The notes: generated from the letters alone by a model not told the origin. A stretch of 12,001 nt of DNA from Roseiarcus sp043784465 (GCA_043784465.1 JAYVYJ010000224.1:1-12001); one strand, 5' to 3'. Shown: positions 1 through 7,268, counted from the first letter of the stretch. Translations and numbers: made by a program.

Positions 1-133
1 TGAGATACCACATCGTGTTCAGGGTGTCCCCCGCAAAGCCCGGCGCGTAGAGCCCGTCCTTGACGGGCGCCAGTTCCAGCATCGCCTCGCCGACGCCCAC
101 GAGATCGCCCCGCCGCCAGACACGGGCGCTCAT
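1..133 (-). CDS. PfkB-family sugar kinase, 2-keto-3-deoxygluconate kinase-like (N-terminal fragment)
   Basis: Only the first 44 codons are in the window; the gene continues past base 1. Read leftward from ATG at 133-131, it gives a short beta strand, then GVGEAMLELAPV and YAPGFAGDTLNTMWYL. This matches the N-terminus of PfkB/ribokinase-fold kinases, and most closely the 2-keto-3-deoxygluconate kinase pattern (GECMIEL followed by GGDTLNT, the sugar-binding lid region). Such kinases phosphorylate KDG to KDPG in the cytoplasm, feeding the Entner-Doudoroff aldolase. The start codon overlaps the stop of the upstream flavoprotein gene as ATGA (133-130), so the two are probably translationally coupled in one leftward operon. 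The first glycine of the usual GGDTLN is alanine here. The family is fairly secure. The exact substrate is not, because the catalytic C-terminal half is missing from view. Confidence 0.8.
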   Translation of the reverse strand, partial: MSARVWRRGDLVGVGEAMLELAPVKDGLYAPGFAGDTLNTMWYL

Positions 134-2244
134 GATGTTCGCTCCGAAGGCGTATCCGCATAGATGGCGCCGGAAAGGAACTTTCCCCAATCGCGCTCGA
201 AATAGCCTTGTCGGGTCCGGTCGCGCGTTCGCACCTCCCGCATCTGCGTAACGAAGCGCTCGCCTTCGAGGTGAACCACGACCTTGCGCGCGCGGTCCTC
301 ATTCCTCTCCGCACGAAAGCGAAAGGCCTCAAGACGCCCGGCTTGGGTCGAGGGCGTCTGCGACCCCCCGGGATCGAGGACAGCGCGGGCGCCGCGGCTG
401 CCCCCGCCCTGGCTGAGATAGGCGTCCAGCGACGCCAGCACCGCCTCGGAAGCCAAAGCCATGTGTCTCCACTGGACGCAACGGGAGGCCCGGTCCGCGC
501 GAAGCCCGCGCGCTCGTATCTCGGCGTTCAGGCGACGCGCCATCTCCAACGCCTTGCGCACGCCTTCCTGCGAGCAGAAAAAGCCGGCGTAGTCGCTCAT
601 ACGCGCCTGCACCTGCGATGCGACTTCGCGCGCGTCGAGGCCGTCGTCGCGCAGGCCTTGGGTGATCGCTGCGACGGCGTCTCCAAGCTTGCGCGGGGAA
701 AACGCGTCGGCGCATGAGTCTGTCCTGCGCGCACCAATATGCTCCGCACAGCGCTGGCCCATGACCTGACCCGCATTGAGCGCCGCGCCGCCGGGCCGGG
801 TGACGCCATGCGTGCCCGCCGCCTCGCCGATCGCATAGCAGCCTTCCAGATTTGATCGCCCCCAGACATCGACCGCAACGCCGCCGTTCATGTGCTGATT
901 GTTGACTGCGAATTCGAGGGGCTCGCGCGCAATGTCCTTCTTGTAACGGCGATAGAGTTCGATCGACAAAGGGTTCATGCGGGCGAGACGCCCGATGGGG
1001 AGCGCCAGCAGGGCGTCGTTGCTTTCCAGATAGGCGCGCACGTCCGCGTCAAGCCTGTCGAGCGAGAACGGCGCGTCGCCTGGAACGGCCTCGGGGTTGC
1101 GGTTGAAATCCATGAACGTCTTTCGGCCGGCCCGGGTCTCGCAAAAAATCGCGAGATCGACGAGACTGGATCCGAAGTCGAGCATGCGCGTGGCGTGGAA
1201 CGGCCATTGGTAGCCCTTGCGAAATATGTTCGACGCCAGCTCCTGCGTAGTTCGATAATAATCGGCGAGGAAGTTGCGCTCGACGCCGTCAGAGTCGCGC
1301 GAAAAAATATAGGGCATGGCCTGTGCGTAGGTGCCCGACAGGTTCCAGGGAAAGGCGTGGCGCGGCGTGCCGATCCCGAACTGGCTTTCGGTCAGATTGA
1401 CGGCTTCGACGCCCGCTTCGAGCGCGAGCCCGAGGGCGCCAAAACAATGCGCGGGATAGACGCTGTCGCGATAAAGCTCGCCGGGGCCGCCGGCGGCGAG
1501 GACCAATGTGTCACATGGGAGGACCACCAGGCCCATCGGATTATCAAGGCGACGGTCCGGGGGATGGAAGGCGATCAACCCGACGACGCGACGGGGGGCG
1601 GATTCGGAAGTTAGAATTTTCGCGCCCACGCAGCGATTGAGGACGGGAACGCCCAACCGTGCGGATTCTTCCGCGAGCGCTTTCACCATCAGTCGCGAGG
1701 TGCGCGGACCGCAGCTCGTCGCCCGCCCTGCTTCGTCGTGATCGGTCTGGTAGCGCAACGGCGCGCCAAATCGATCGAGCGGAATCGGCAGACCCAGATA
1801 TTGCAGCGATGAAAGCGCGCGCAGCGAGCCTACCGCTTCGACATAGGCGGTGTCCTCATCCATGGCGCCGCCCGCAGCCAGTGCGTCGGCGAGGTTCTGG
1901 AAGTTGTCGCCGCGGTCGCTCCCCGAAGCGGTGTGCAGCGTTTGTTTGTCAGATCCGGAGCAGGCGGACGTTCCGCCATAGAGATTTTGCGTCGCCACGA
2001 CGACGTCCACGCCGCGACGCTTGAGTTCGATCGCCGCGCGCCATCCCGCCGCACCGCTGCCGAGCACGAGAGCCTGACACGGATAGACAGGCAACCGCAG
2101 CCCCGAGACTTCAAGTTGTGCGCTGGCCGGGCGCGCGGGATGGCGCTTGGGCATGTCGACGTCCGTGAGAGCGTCAAGGATGGATTGCGGGAGCGAAACC
2201 GGCACGCGCGTTTCCCCGGGTTCGACGGCGATTGACGACGTCAT
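130..2244 (-). CDS. FAD-dependent oxidoreductase, fumarate reductase/succinate dehydrogenase flavoprotein superfamily
   Basis: The 704-residue protein carries a Rossmann FAD motif (LGSGAAG, residues 61-67). It then has GGTSACSGSDKQT (91-102), which matches the position where related flavoproteins contact the isoalloxazine, the second nucleotide segment AAGGPGELY (250-258), NNQHMNGGVAVD (448-459), and the C-terminal FAD loop YAIGEAAGTHGVTRPGGAALNAGQ (470-493). These are the ordered hallmarks of the FrdA/SdhA/NadB superfamily. No histidine occupies the covalent-flavin position of SdhA, so FAD is probably non-covalent. Where SdhA/FrdA have the substrate-binding HPT, this protein reads QFGIGT (288-293), which argues against succinate or fumarate as substrate. 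It is longer than SdhA (about 590 residues), with about 55 extra N-terminal residues and no signal peptide. The ATG at 2244 gives the longest frame, though no strong ribosome binding site precedes it; Met31 is an alternative. It is the first gene of the leftward operon. Its substrate is unknown. Confidence 0.85.
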   Translation of the reverse strand: MTSSIAVEPGETRVPVSLPQSILDALTDVDMPKRHPARPASAQLEVSGLRLPVYPCQALVLGSGAAGWRAAIELKRRGVDVVVATQNLYGGTSACSGSDKQTLHTASGSDRGDNFQNLADALAAGGAMDEDTAYVEAVGSLRALSSLQYLGLPIPLDRFGAPLRYQTDHDEAGRATSCGPRTSRLMVKALAEESARLGVPVLNRCVGAKILTSESAPRRVVGLIAFHPPDRRLDNPMGLVVLPCDTLVLAAGGPGELYRDSVYPAHCFGALGLALEAGVEAVNLTESQFGIGTPRHAFPWNLSGTYAQAMPYIFSRDSDGVERNFLADYYRTTQELASNIFRKGYQWPFHATRMLDFGSSLVDLAIFCETRAGRKTFMDFNRNPEAVPGDAPFSLDRLDADVRAYLESNDALLALPIGRLARMNPLSIELYRRYKKDIAREPLEFAVNNQHMNGGVAVDVWGRSNLEGCYAIGEAAGTHGVTRPGGAALNAGQVMGQRCAEHIGARRTDSCADAFSPRKLGDAVAAITQGLRDDGLDAREVASQVQARMSDYAGFFCSQEGVRKALEMARRLNAEIRARGLRADRASRCVQWRHMALASEAVLASLDAYLSQGGGSRGARAVLDPGGSQTPSTQAGRLEAFRFRAERNEDRARKVVVHLEGERFVTQMREVRTRDRTRQGYFERDWGKFLSGAIYADTPSERTS

Positions 2245-2263
2245 GGGCTTGCGCTATCGGTAA

Positions 2264-2279
2264 TTTGTCACGTTCCAAA
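2264..2279. promoter_or_regulatory. Candidate LacI-type operator near the flavoprotein start
   Basis: TTTGTCAC|GTTCCAAA is an imperfect palindrome (6 of 8 base pairs symmetric) with a C|G centre at 2271/2272. Its right half shares GTTCCAA with the reverse complement of the stronger site at 2346-2363. It lies about 27 bases upstream of the leftward flavoprotein ATG. It would fall between a possible minus-strand -35 (TTGCAT, 2285-2280) and the weak -10 position 17 bases further on (TACCGA), where a bound repressor would block RNA polymerase. The symmetry and position are seen; operator function is inferred. Confidence 0.35.
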
Positions 2280-2345
2280 ATGCAAGACGAAACACGGCGT
2301 TCTCGCCAGCAGGCGTAGACAAAGCGCTGCGGAAATACGTTTGAG

Positions 2346-2363
2346 CGTTGGAACGATCCAACG
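2346..2363. promoter_or_regulatory. Candidate LacI-type operator in the divergent control region
   Basis: CGTTGGAAC|GATCCAACG is an 18-base near-perfect palindrome (8 of 9 pairs symmetric) in the non-coding gap between the divergent flavoprotein and anhydrofructose-reductase-like genes. A central CG flanked by mirrored half-sites is the classic layout of LacI/GalR-family operators, which commonly control sugar loci. The shared TTGGAAC/GTTCCAA half recurs 83 bases away at 2264-2279, about eight helical turns. No regulator gene is in the window, so any partner would be encoded outside it. Binding is inferred from the sequence only. Confidence 0.45.
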
Positions 2364-2442
2364 GGACGGAAACACCGGGGCGACATGGCGAGCCGCAGGC
2401 TTCGCCGCGCCCTGGCGCAAGGTTTGGCGGCGGGAGGGCGGC

Positions 2443-3453
2443 ATGAGCAAGGGGCTGCGTTGGGGCTTGATCGGCGCGAGCACGATCGCCGCAGAACACA
2501 TGATCGGCGCGATGCGCGCCAATGGCGGCGAGGTCGTCTCGGTGATGAGCACCAGCGCCGAGCGCGGCGCGGCTTACGCGCGAGAACACGCCATCGCGCG
2601 CTCGACCACCGAACTGGCGGCGCTGGTTGAAAGTCCCGACGTCGACGCCGTCTATATCTCGACCACCAACGAATGGCATCGCAGCCAGCTTTTCGCCGCG
2701 GCGGCGGCGGGCAAACACGTGCTGTGCGAGAAGCCGCTCGCGCTCAATCTCGCCGACGCCCGCGCCATGGTTGCGGAGTGTCAGAAGCACGGCGTGACGA
2801 TGGGCACCAATCATCACCTGCGCAACGCGGCGACGCATCGCGCCATGCGGGACGCGATCCAGCAAGGCCGCATCGGCGCGCCGCTGTTCGCGAGGGTTTT
2901 CCACGCCGTCTATCTGCCGCCGCACTTGCAAGGCTGGCGCCTCACCACGCCCGGCGCTGGCGGCGGGGTCATTCTCGACATCACCGTTCATGACGCCGAT
3001 ACGCTGCGTTTCGTTCTGGGCGACGAACCCGTCGCCGTCAGCGCGATGGCCTCTCGGGCCGGCATGGCGACGTCGGGACTGGAAGACGGCGTGATGGGCG
3101 TCATTCGTTTCGCGGGCGGCGCGCTGGCGCAGTTCCATGACGCCTTCACCACCAGATACGCAACGACGGGCTTCGAGGTTCATGGCTCCGAGGGCTCGCT
3201 GATCGCGACCCATTGCATGACGCAGCAGCCCAAGGGCGAAGTCCTGCTTCGCGACGCGAAGGGCGAAGAGAAGCTGCGCCTCGCGCATGAAGGGCTCTAC
3301 GTCCGGTCGCTCCGCCTGTTTCAGAACGCGGTCGCCGGCGAGGGATCGCCCTCGGCCTCCGGCGAGGACGGCGTGCGATCCCTCGCCGTCGCCCTCGCCG
3401 CGCGAGACGCGACGACGACGGGCCATGAAACCCGCATCGAGAGCCAGCCCTGA
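2443..3453 (+). CDS. afr: Gfo/Idh/MocA oxidoreductase, 1,5-anhydro-D-fructose reductase-like
   Basis: The ATG at 2443 is chosen because GGGAGGG (2432-2438) sits just upstream and the Rossmann strand begins at residue 6; the in-frame TTG at 2341 would add 34 residues with no family match. The resulting 336-residue protein has GLIGASTIA (8-16), CEKPLA (95-100), TNHHLRNAATHRAMRDAI (122-139), FHAVYLPPHLQGWRL (153-167), and DITVHDADTLRF (179-190). From memory these match S. morelense 1,5-anhydro-D-fructose reductase (EC 1.1.1.292) almost block for block at an offset of three residues. The predicted catalytic set is Lys97, Asp179 and His183. Ser13, Ala16, Ser36 and Arg41 match the NADPH-contact positions, so NADPH use is predicted. 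The known reaction is 1,5-anhydro-D-fructose to 1,5-anhydro-D-mannitol in the cytoplasm. The stop shares one base with the next start (TGATG, 3451-3455). A related 2-keto or 3-keto sugar substrate is possible. Confidence 0.85.
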   Translation: MSKGLRWGLIGASTIAAEHMIGAMRANGGEVVSVMSTSAERGAAYAREHAIARSTTELAALVESPDVDAVYISTTNEWHRSQLFAAAAAGKHVLCEKPLALNLADARAMVAECQKHGVTMGTNHHLRNAATHRAMRDAIQQGRIGAPLFARVFHAVYLPPHLQGWRLTTPGAGGGVILDITVHDADTLRFVLGDEPVAVSAMASRAGMATSGLEDGVMGVIRFAGGALAQFHDAFTTRYATTGFEVHGSEGSLIATHCMTQQPKGEVLLRDAKGEEKLRLAHEGLYVRSLRLFQNAVAGEGSPSASGEDGVRSLAVALAARDATTTGHETRIESQP

Positions 3454-5045
3454 TGGCCTGGCCCAAAATCCTCACCGCCAGCCAGGCGGCAGCTTTGATC
3501 CCCGACGACGCCATCGTCACCGTCTCGTCGTCCTCGGCGCTTGGCTGTCCCGACGCCGTGCTCGCCGCCGTCGGCGCGCGCTTCGACGCGCAGGGGCATC
3601 CCCGCAATCTCACGACGTTGCATCCCATCGCCGCCGGCGACATGTGGGGCGTCAAGGGCGTGGATCATCTGGCAAAGCCCGGTTGCCTCGCGCGCGTGCT
3701 GGGGGGCTCCTATCCCTCCGGGCCTTCCTCGGCCGAGCCGCCCGCCATCTGGAAGATGATCAGCGCCGATGCGATCCCCTGTTACAACGTGCCCTCGGGC
3801 ATCCTGTTCGACATGCATCGCGAGGCCGCAGCCAAGCGGCCCGGCGTTTTGACCAAGGTCGGCATGGAGACGTTCGTCGATCCCCTCAACGAAGGCTGCG
3901 CGATGAATGCGCGCGCGCGCGACGCGCCCATCGTCAGCCGCATCCACTTCGCGGGCGAAGATTGGTTGTTCTTCCCCACCATCGTCCCCGATGTCGCGAT
4001 TATCCGCGCGACCACGGCGGATGAACGCGGCAATCTTTCGTTCGAACACGAGGGAGGCATTCTGGGGCCGCTCGATCAGGCTTTGAGCGTGCGCAACAAC
4101 GGCGGGCTCGTCATCGCGCAGGTCAAGCGCCTTGCGGCGACGGGCTCGCTGCGCCCTCACGACGTCGTCGTGCCGGGCGTGCTCGTCGACGTCATCGTCG
4201 TTGCGCCGGATCAGATGCAAACCACCCACACGCCCTACGACCCCGCCATTTCAGGCGAGATTTTCCGGCCCCTTTCGTCTTTCGAGACCACCCCATTCGG
4301 CGTCGGCAAGACGATCGCGCGACGCGTCTCGCAGGAGCTTCGCAACGGCGACGCCGTCAATATCGGTTTCGGCATCTCCGCCCATGTCCCGAGAATCCTG
4401 ATCGAGGAAGGCCGGCACGGCGACGTCACCTGGGTCATCGAGCAGGGCGCCGTGGGCGGCGTGCCGTTGCTCGATTTTCAGTTCGGCTGCGCCTCCAACG
4501 CCGAGGCGATCGTGCCCTCCCCGGCCCAGTTCACCTATTTCCAGGGCGGCGGCTTCGACATGTCGTTGCTGTCGTTCCTGCAAATTGATCGCCACGGCAA
4601 CGTCAACGTCTCCAAGCTTGGCTTGCGTCCCCACGTCACCGCCGGCGCGGGCGGTTTCGTCGATATCACGGCGCGGGCGAAAAAGATCGTGTTCGCCGGC
4701 TATTTCACCGCCGGAGCGGGACTTGAGATCGTGGACGGCGCGCTGAAAATCGCCAAGGAGGGCAAGGTCAGAAAAGTGGTCGATTCCGTCGAGCAGATCA
4801 CGTTCTCGGGTCCACGCGCGATCCGTCAGGGTCAAGACGTTCTCTATGTGACCGAGCGCTGTGTGCTGCGCCTGGAGCGCGAGGGTCTGACCGTCGTCGA
4901 AATTGCGCCGGGGGTAGATCTGGAACGCGACGTGCTCGCCCAATCGGAGTTCGCGCTGCGGGTCTCCCCGACGCTGAAGGTGACGGCCGCTGCGCTGTTC
5001 CGTCCGGAGAAGTTTGGTTTGTCGTTAAAGGACGCCCAGACATGA
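3453..5045 (+). CDS. Acyl-CoA:acetate/3-ketoacid CoA-transferase, YdiF/propionate CoA-transferase type
   Basis: At 530 residues this is the fused alpha-beta form of family I CoA-transferases, like E. coli YdiF and clostridial propionate CoA-transferase. These enzymes move CoA between short carboxylic acids through a glutamyl-CoA thioester. The N-terminal half carries the CoA-binding fold with GGSYPSGPSSAEPPAIWKMI and the PCYNVPSGI segment. The C-terminal half has NIGFGIS (about 304-310) and WVIEQGAVGGVPLLDFQFG, in which Glu330 is the expected catalytic glutamate. The GGGFDMSLLSFLQIDRHGNVNVSKL and FTAGAG segments that follow are also family-typical. It starts within the stop of the reductase gene and its own stop overlaps the hydratase start (ATGA, 5042-5045), so all three genes are probably coupled. 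No targeting signal is seen, so it should be cytosolic. Family assignment is firm. The acid substrate is unknown, and its pairing with a sugar reductase is unusual. Confidence 0.92.
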   Translation: MAWPKILTASQAAALIPDDAIVTVSSSSALGCPDAVLAAVGARFDAQGHPRNLTTLHPIAAGDMWGVKGVDHLAKPGCLARVLGGSYPSGPSSAEPPAIWKMISADAIPCYNVPSGILFDMHREAAAKRPGVLTKVGMETFVDPLNEGCAMNARARDAPIVSRIHFAGEDWLFFPTIVPDVAIIRATTADERGNLSFEHEGGILGPLDQALSVRNNGGLVIAQVKRLAATGSLRPHDVVVPGVLVDVIVVAPDQMQTTHTPYDPAISGEIFRPLSSFETTPFGVGKTIARRVSQELRNGDAVNIGFGISAHVPRILIEEGRHGDVTWVIEQGAVGGVPLLDFQFGCASNAEAIVPSPAQFTYFQGGGFDMSLLSFLQIDRHGNVNVSKLGLRPHVTAGAGGFVDITARAKKIVFAGYFTAGAGLEIVDGALKIAKEGKVRKVVDSVEQITFSGPRAIRQGQDVLYVTERCVLRLEREGLTVVEIAPGVDLERDVLAQSEFALRVSPTLKVTAAALFRPEKFGLSLKDAQT

Positions 5046-5815
5046 GCCCCTTCGTCGAACTCGCCTTTGAGGGCGAGATCGCACGCCTGACGCTGAAACG
5101 CCCGGAAAAACTCAACGCGCTCGACATGCCGATGATCAAAGCGCTCTCGCACGCCGCGCTCGACATCGACGCGCACCCTCGGGCCCGGGTCGCGATCCTG
5201 TCGGGAGAGGGCAAGGCATTTTGCGCGGGCGGCGACATCGCCGCCTGGGGCGGCCTGCCGCCCCTGGAAATGTGGCGAAGCTGGACGCGCGCGGGCCATC
5301 GCGCGTTCGAGGCGCTGGCGAGGTTGCGCACGCCCTTGATCGTCGCGCTTACGGGCCATGCCTTCGGCGGGGGGCTTGAACTGGCGGCGACCGGCGATTT
5401 TCGCATCGCCGAACGCGGGGTGAAACTGGGTCTGCCTGAGACGGGACTCGGGATGTCCCCGGGCTGGTCGGGCTCACAGCGGCTGGTTCGGCGCTTCGGC
5501 CCCGCCGTCGTGCGGCGGATGGCGCTTGCTGGTCACATGTACGAGGGCGAAGCGGCGCTGGCGGCGGGCCTGATTGACGAGATGGTCGACGCCGGGCAGG
5601 GCCTTGCGCGCGCGCGAACCCTGGCCGCCGAGATCGCAGGACGCGGCCCCGTGGCCGTGCAGATCGTCAAGGCGATGATCAACGTCGCCGAGGGCGAGGA
5701 GATGGACGCGCCCCTCGAGGGACTGGCCGGTGGGCTGACGGCGACGACCGAAGATCTGGCGGAAGGCGTCGCTTCGTTTCGTGCGAAACGCGCGCCGGTT
5801 TTTCAAGATCGCTGA
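5042..5815 (+). CDS. Enoyl-CoA hydratase/isomerase family protein
   Basis: This 257-residue crotonase-fold protein is of normal family length. The first oxyanion-hole segment is KAFCAGGDIAAW (58-69); the second is GHAFGGGLELAATGD (105-119). Both catalytic glutamates of hydratases are present: Glu113 (in GGGLE) and Glu133 (in LPETGLG), spaced 20 residues apart like Glu144 and Glu164 of rat crotonase. True water addition or elimination on an acyl-CoA is therefore possible, rather than only isomerisation. The loop MSPGWSGSQRL replaces the usual PGxGGTQRL. The gene starts inside the stop of the CoA-transferase gene (ATGA), suggesting a two-step unit: CoA activation of a hydroxy acid, then dehydration or hydration. 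It is the last gene before a 162-base gap. Substrate unknown. Confidence 0.92.
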   Translation: MSPFVELAFEGEIARLTLKRPEKLNALDMPMIKALSHAALDIDAHPRARVAILSGEGKAFCAGGDIAAWGGLPPLEMWRSWTRAGHRAFEALARLRTPLIVALTGHAFGGGLELAATGDFRIAERGVKLGLPETGLGMSPGWSGSQRLVRRFGPAVVRRMALAGHMYEGEAALAAGLIDEMVDAGQGLARARTLAAEIAGRGPVAVQIVKAMINVAEGEEMDAPLEGLAGGLTATTEDLAEGVASFRAKRAPVFQDR

Positions 5816-5825
5816 AGGGCGATGG

Positions 5826-5846
5826 CGGCGTTTGGACATAACGCCG
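5826..5846. repeat. Inverted repeat after the hydratase gene
   Basis: CGGCGTT (5826-5832) and AACGCCG (5840-5846) form a perfect 7-base inverted repeat around seven bases, starting 11 bases after the hydratase stop. No T-run follows, so it is a poor intrinsic terminator. It overlaps the proposed -35 box of the importer operon and could instead be an operator or an mRNA 3'-end hairpin. Confidence 0.4.
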
Positions 5847-5860
5847 TCGCTAACTACACT
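5832..5860 (+). promoter_or_regulatory. Possible promoter of the sugar ABC importer operon
   Basis: TTGGAC (5832-5837) and TACACT (5855-5860) are separated by exactly 17 bases in the 162-base gap upstream of the binding-protein gene. They match the sigma-70 -35 and -10 boxes only moderately (3 of 6 and 4 of 6). Transcription would start near 5867 and give a leader of about 110 bases. The gap itself supports a separate promoter here, since the neighbouring genes on the left overlap. The boxes are seen; promoter activity is inferred. Confidence 0.35.
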
Positions 5861-5938
5861 GGGAAGCGGCGCTCGCACGCTACGAGGCCGACCAACAAAA
5901 AATCGGGGGTCGTTCAAGACTTCTGCAAACGGCGCCGG

Positions 5939-5950
5939 ACCGGATCCGGT
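5939..5950. repeat. 12-base perfect palindrome upstream of the binding-protein gene
   Basis: ACCGGATCCGGT reads identically on both strands and lies 28-39 bases before the start codon, inside the predicted untranslated leader. It could be a small operator, or chance in GC-rich DNA. There is no loop to make a stable RNA hairpin from it alone. Confidence 0.25.
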
Positions 5951-5977
5951 GGGAGAATACGCTTGGGAAAACAATTT

Positions 5978-7243
5978 ATGAAAATTCGTGACGTCCTGAC
6001 GGCCACCGCAATGAGCGCCTGCGCGCTTGGTTTCGCCGCATCCGCCCATGCCGCGGACAACAAGGAAATTCAGATGCTGCACTGGTGGACGTCGGGCGGC
6101 GAAGCCGCCGCGCTGAACGTCCTCAAGCAGGATCTCTCCAAGGAAGGCTTTAGCTGGAAGGACGTCCCGGTCGCGGGCGGGGGCGGCGAAGCCGCCATGA
6201 CGACGCTGAAGGCGATGGTCGCCGCCGGCAACCCGCCGACCGCCTCGCAGATTCTCGGCTATTTCGCGCTCGACTACGCTGAGGCCGGCAAGCTCGGCGA
6301 CATCACCGAGACCGCAAAAAAGGAGGGCTGGGAGAAAGTCGTTCCCGCCGCGCTGCAAAAGTTCACCACGCATGAAGGCAAGTGGGGCGCGGTTCCCGTC
6401 AATATCCACTCCGTCAACTGGGTCTGGATCAACAAAAGCGTGATGGACAAGATCGGCGGCGCCGAGCCCAAGACGTTCGACGATTTTGTCGCTTTGCTCG
6501 CCAAAGCCAAGGCGGCGGGCGTAATCCCGCTCGCGCTCGGCGGCCAGCCCTGGCAGGAAGCCACGATGTTTGATTCCGTCGTCGCCTCGACCGGCGGCGT
6601 CGCTTTCTACAAGAAGGCTTTCGTCGATCTCGACGCGGCCTCGCTGAAGTCAGACACCATGAAGAAGTCGTTCGACAACCTCGCCAAGCTGCGCGACTTC
6701 GTCGACCCCAACTTCGCGGGCCGCGACTGGAACCTCGCCACCGCCATGGTCATCAAGGGCGACGCACTCGTACAGGTGATGGGTGATTGGGCCAAGGGCG
6801 AGTTCAAGGCGGCCAACAAGGAGGCCGGCAAGGACTTTCTCTGCTATCGCTTTCCGGGGACCGACGGTTCGGTGATCTACAACACCGACATGTTCGCGAT
6901 GTTCAACGTCTCCGCTGACCGCAAGGTGGCGCAGGCGGCGCTGGCCGCCGCGACCATGAGCGTCAGCTTCCAGTCGGCGTTCAACGTCGTCAAGGGCTCC
7001 GTCCCCGCCCGCATGGACGTGCCCGACACCGCCTTCGACATGTGCGGCAAGAAGGGCATCGCGGACGTGAAAGCGGCCAACGCAGGCGGCACGTTCGTGG
7101 GTTCGATGGCGCAGAACTACGCACAGCCGCCGGCGGTGGCGGGAGCGTATCATGACGTTGTGACGAAGTTCTTCCACGGCGAAATCAAGACCTCGGATTC
7201 GGCGGTCGCCGAACTCATCAAGGCAATCGACAACGCCAAATAA
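5978..7243 (+). CDS. Sugar ABC transporter periplasmic substrate-binding protein (CUT1, glucose-type)
   Basis: The ATG at 5978 gives 421 residues and places a Sec signal peptide at the N-terminus: MKIRD, then a hydrophobic stretch, and AHA|AD cleavage after about residue 25. The in-frame ATG at 5822 would prefix 52 basic residues and bury the signal, so it is rejected. The mature protein opens with LHWWTSGGEAAAL (34-46) and continues with VAGGGGEAAMTTLKAMV, VNIHSVNWVWINK, GGQPWQEATMFDSVV and FAGRDWNLATAMVIKGDALV. These blocks, including the sugar-stacking tryptophans, match Pseudomonas GtsA and Thermus glucose-binding proteins as I remember them. The expected ligand is a monosaccharide or close analogue such as an anhydro-sugar. 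It delivers ligand in the periplasm to the two permeases encoded downstream. As first gene of the operon it is followed by a hairpin that may raise its level relative to the permeases. Confidence 0.92.
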   Translation: MKIRDVLTATAMSACALGFAASAHAADNKEIQMLHWWTSGGEAAALNVLKQDLSKEGFSWKDVPVAGGGGEAAMTTLKAMVAAGNPPTASQILGYFALDYAEAGKLGDITETAKKEGWEKVVPAALQKFTTHEGKWGAVPVNIHSVNWVWINKSVMDKIGGAEPKTFDDFVALLAKAKAAGVIPLALGGQPWQEATMFDSVVASTGGVAFYKKAFVDLDAASLKSDTMKKSFDNLAKLRDFVDPNFAGRDWNLATAMVIKGDALVQVMGDWAKGEFKAANKEAGKDFLCYRFPGTDGSVIYNTDMFAMFNVSADRKVAQAALAAATMSVSFQSAFNVVKGSVPARMDVPDTAFDMCGKKGIADVKAANAGGTFVGSMAQNYAQPPAVAGAYHDVVTKFFHGEIKTSDSAVAELIKAIDNAK

Positions 7244-7268
7244 CGCCCGCGCGCAGGCAAAGACGAGG

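Noticed and set aside
892..1614. Plus-strand open frame of 240 codons inside the flavoprotein gene
   Set aside because: It is the antisense reading of the FAD protein, with low-complexity composition and no ribosome binding site.
2316..2341. Possible plus-strand promoter for the reductase operon (TAGACA with TACGTT)
   Set aside because: The -35-like box is good but the spacer is only 14 bases, too short for sigma-70. I see no convincing promoter for this direction.
2254..3426. Long minus-strand open frame (390 codons) opposite the anhydrofructose-reductase-like gene
   Set aside because: Its product is Arg/Ala/Gly-rich with no recognisable family, while the plus strand encodes a clear enzyme. 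It is a by-product of GC-rich codon use.
3321..4229. Minus-strand open frame of 302 codons opposite the reductase and CoA-transferase genes
   Set aside because: No domain or start signal is seen, and it spans the junction of two well-supported plus-strand genes.
5775..5790. CGTTTCG-TG-CGAAACG palindrome at the end of the hydratase gene
   Set aside because: It is fully inside coding sequence (SFRAKR region) and differs from the intergenic palindromes, so chance is the simpler explanation.
5822..5977. N-terminal extension of the binding protein from the ATG at 5822
   Set aside because: It adds 52 basic residues before an otherwise perfect Sec signal peptide, so it is more likely the untranslated leader.
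5474..6409. Minus-strand open frame of 311 codons crossing the hydratase, the intergenic gap and the binding-protein gene
   Set aside because: It covers parts of two clear genes on the other strand and has no family-like motifs.
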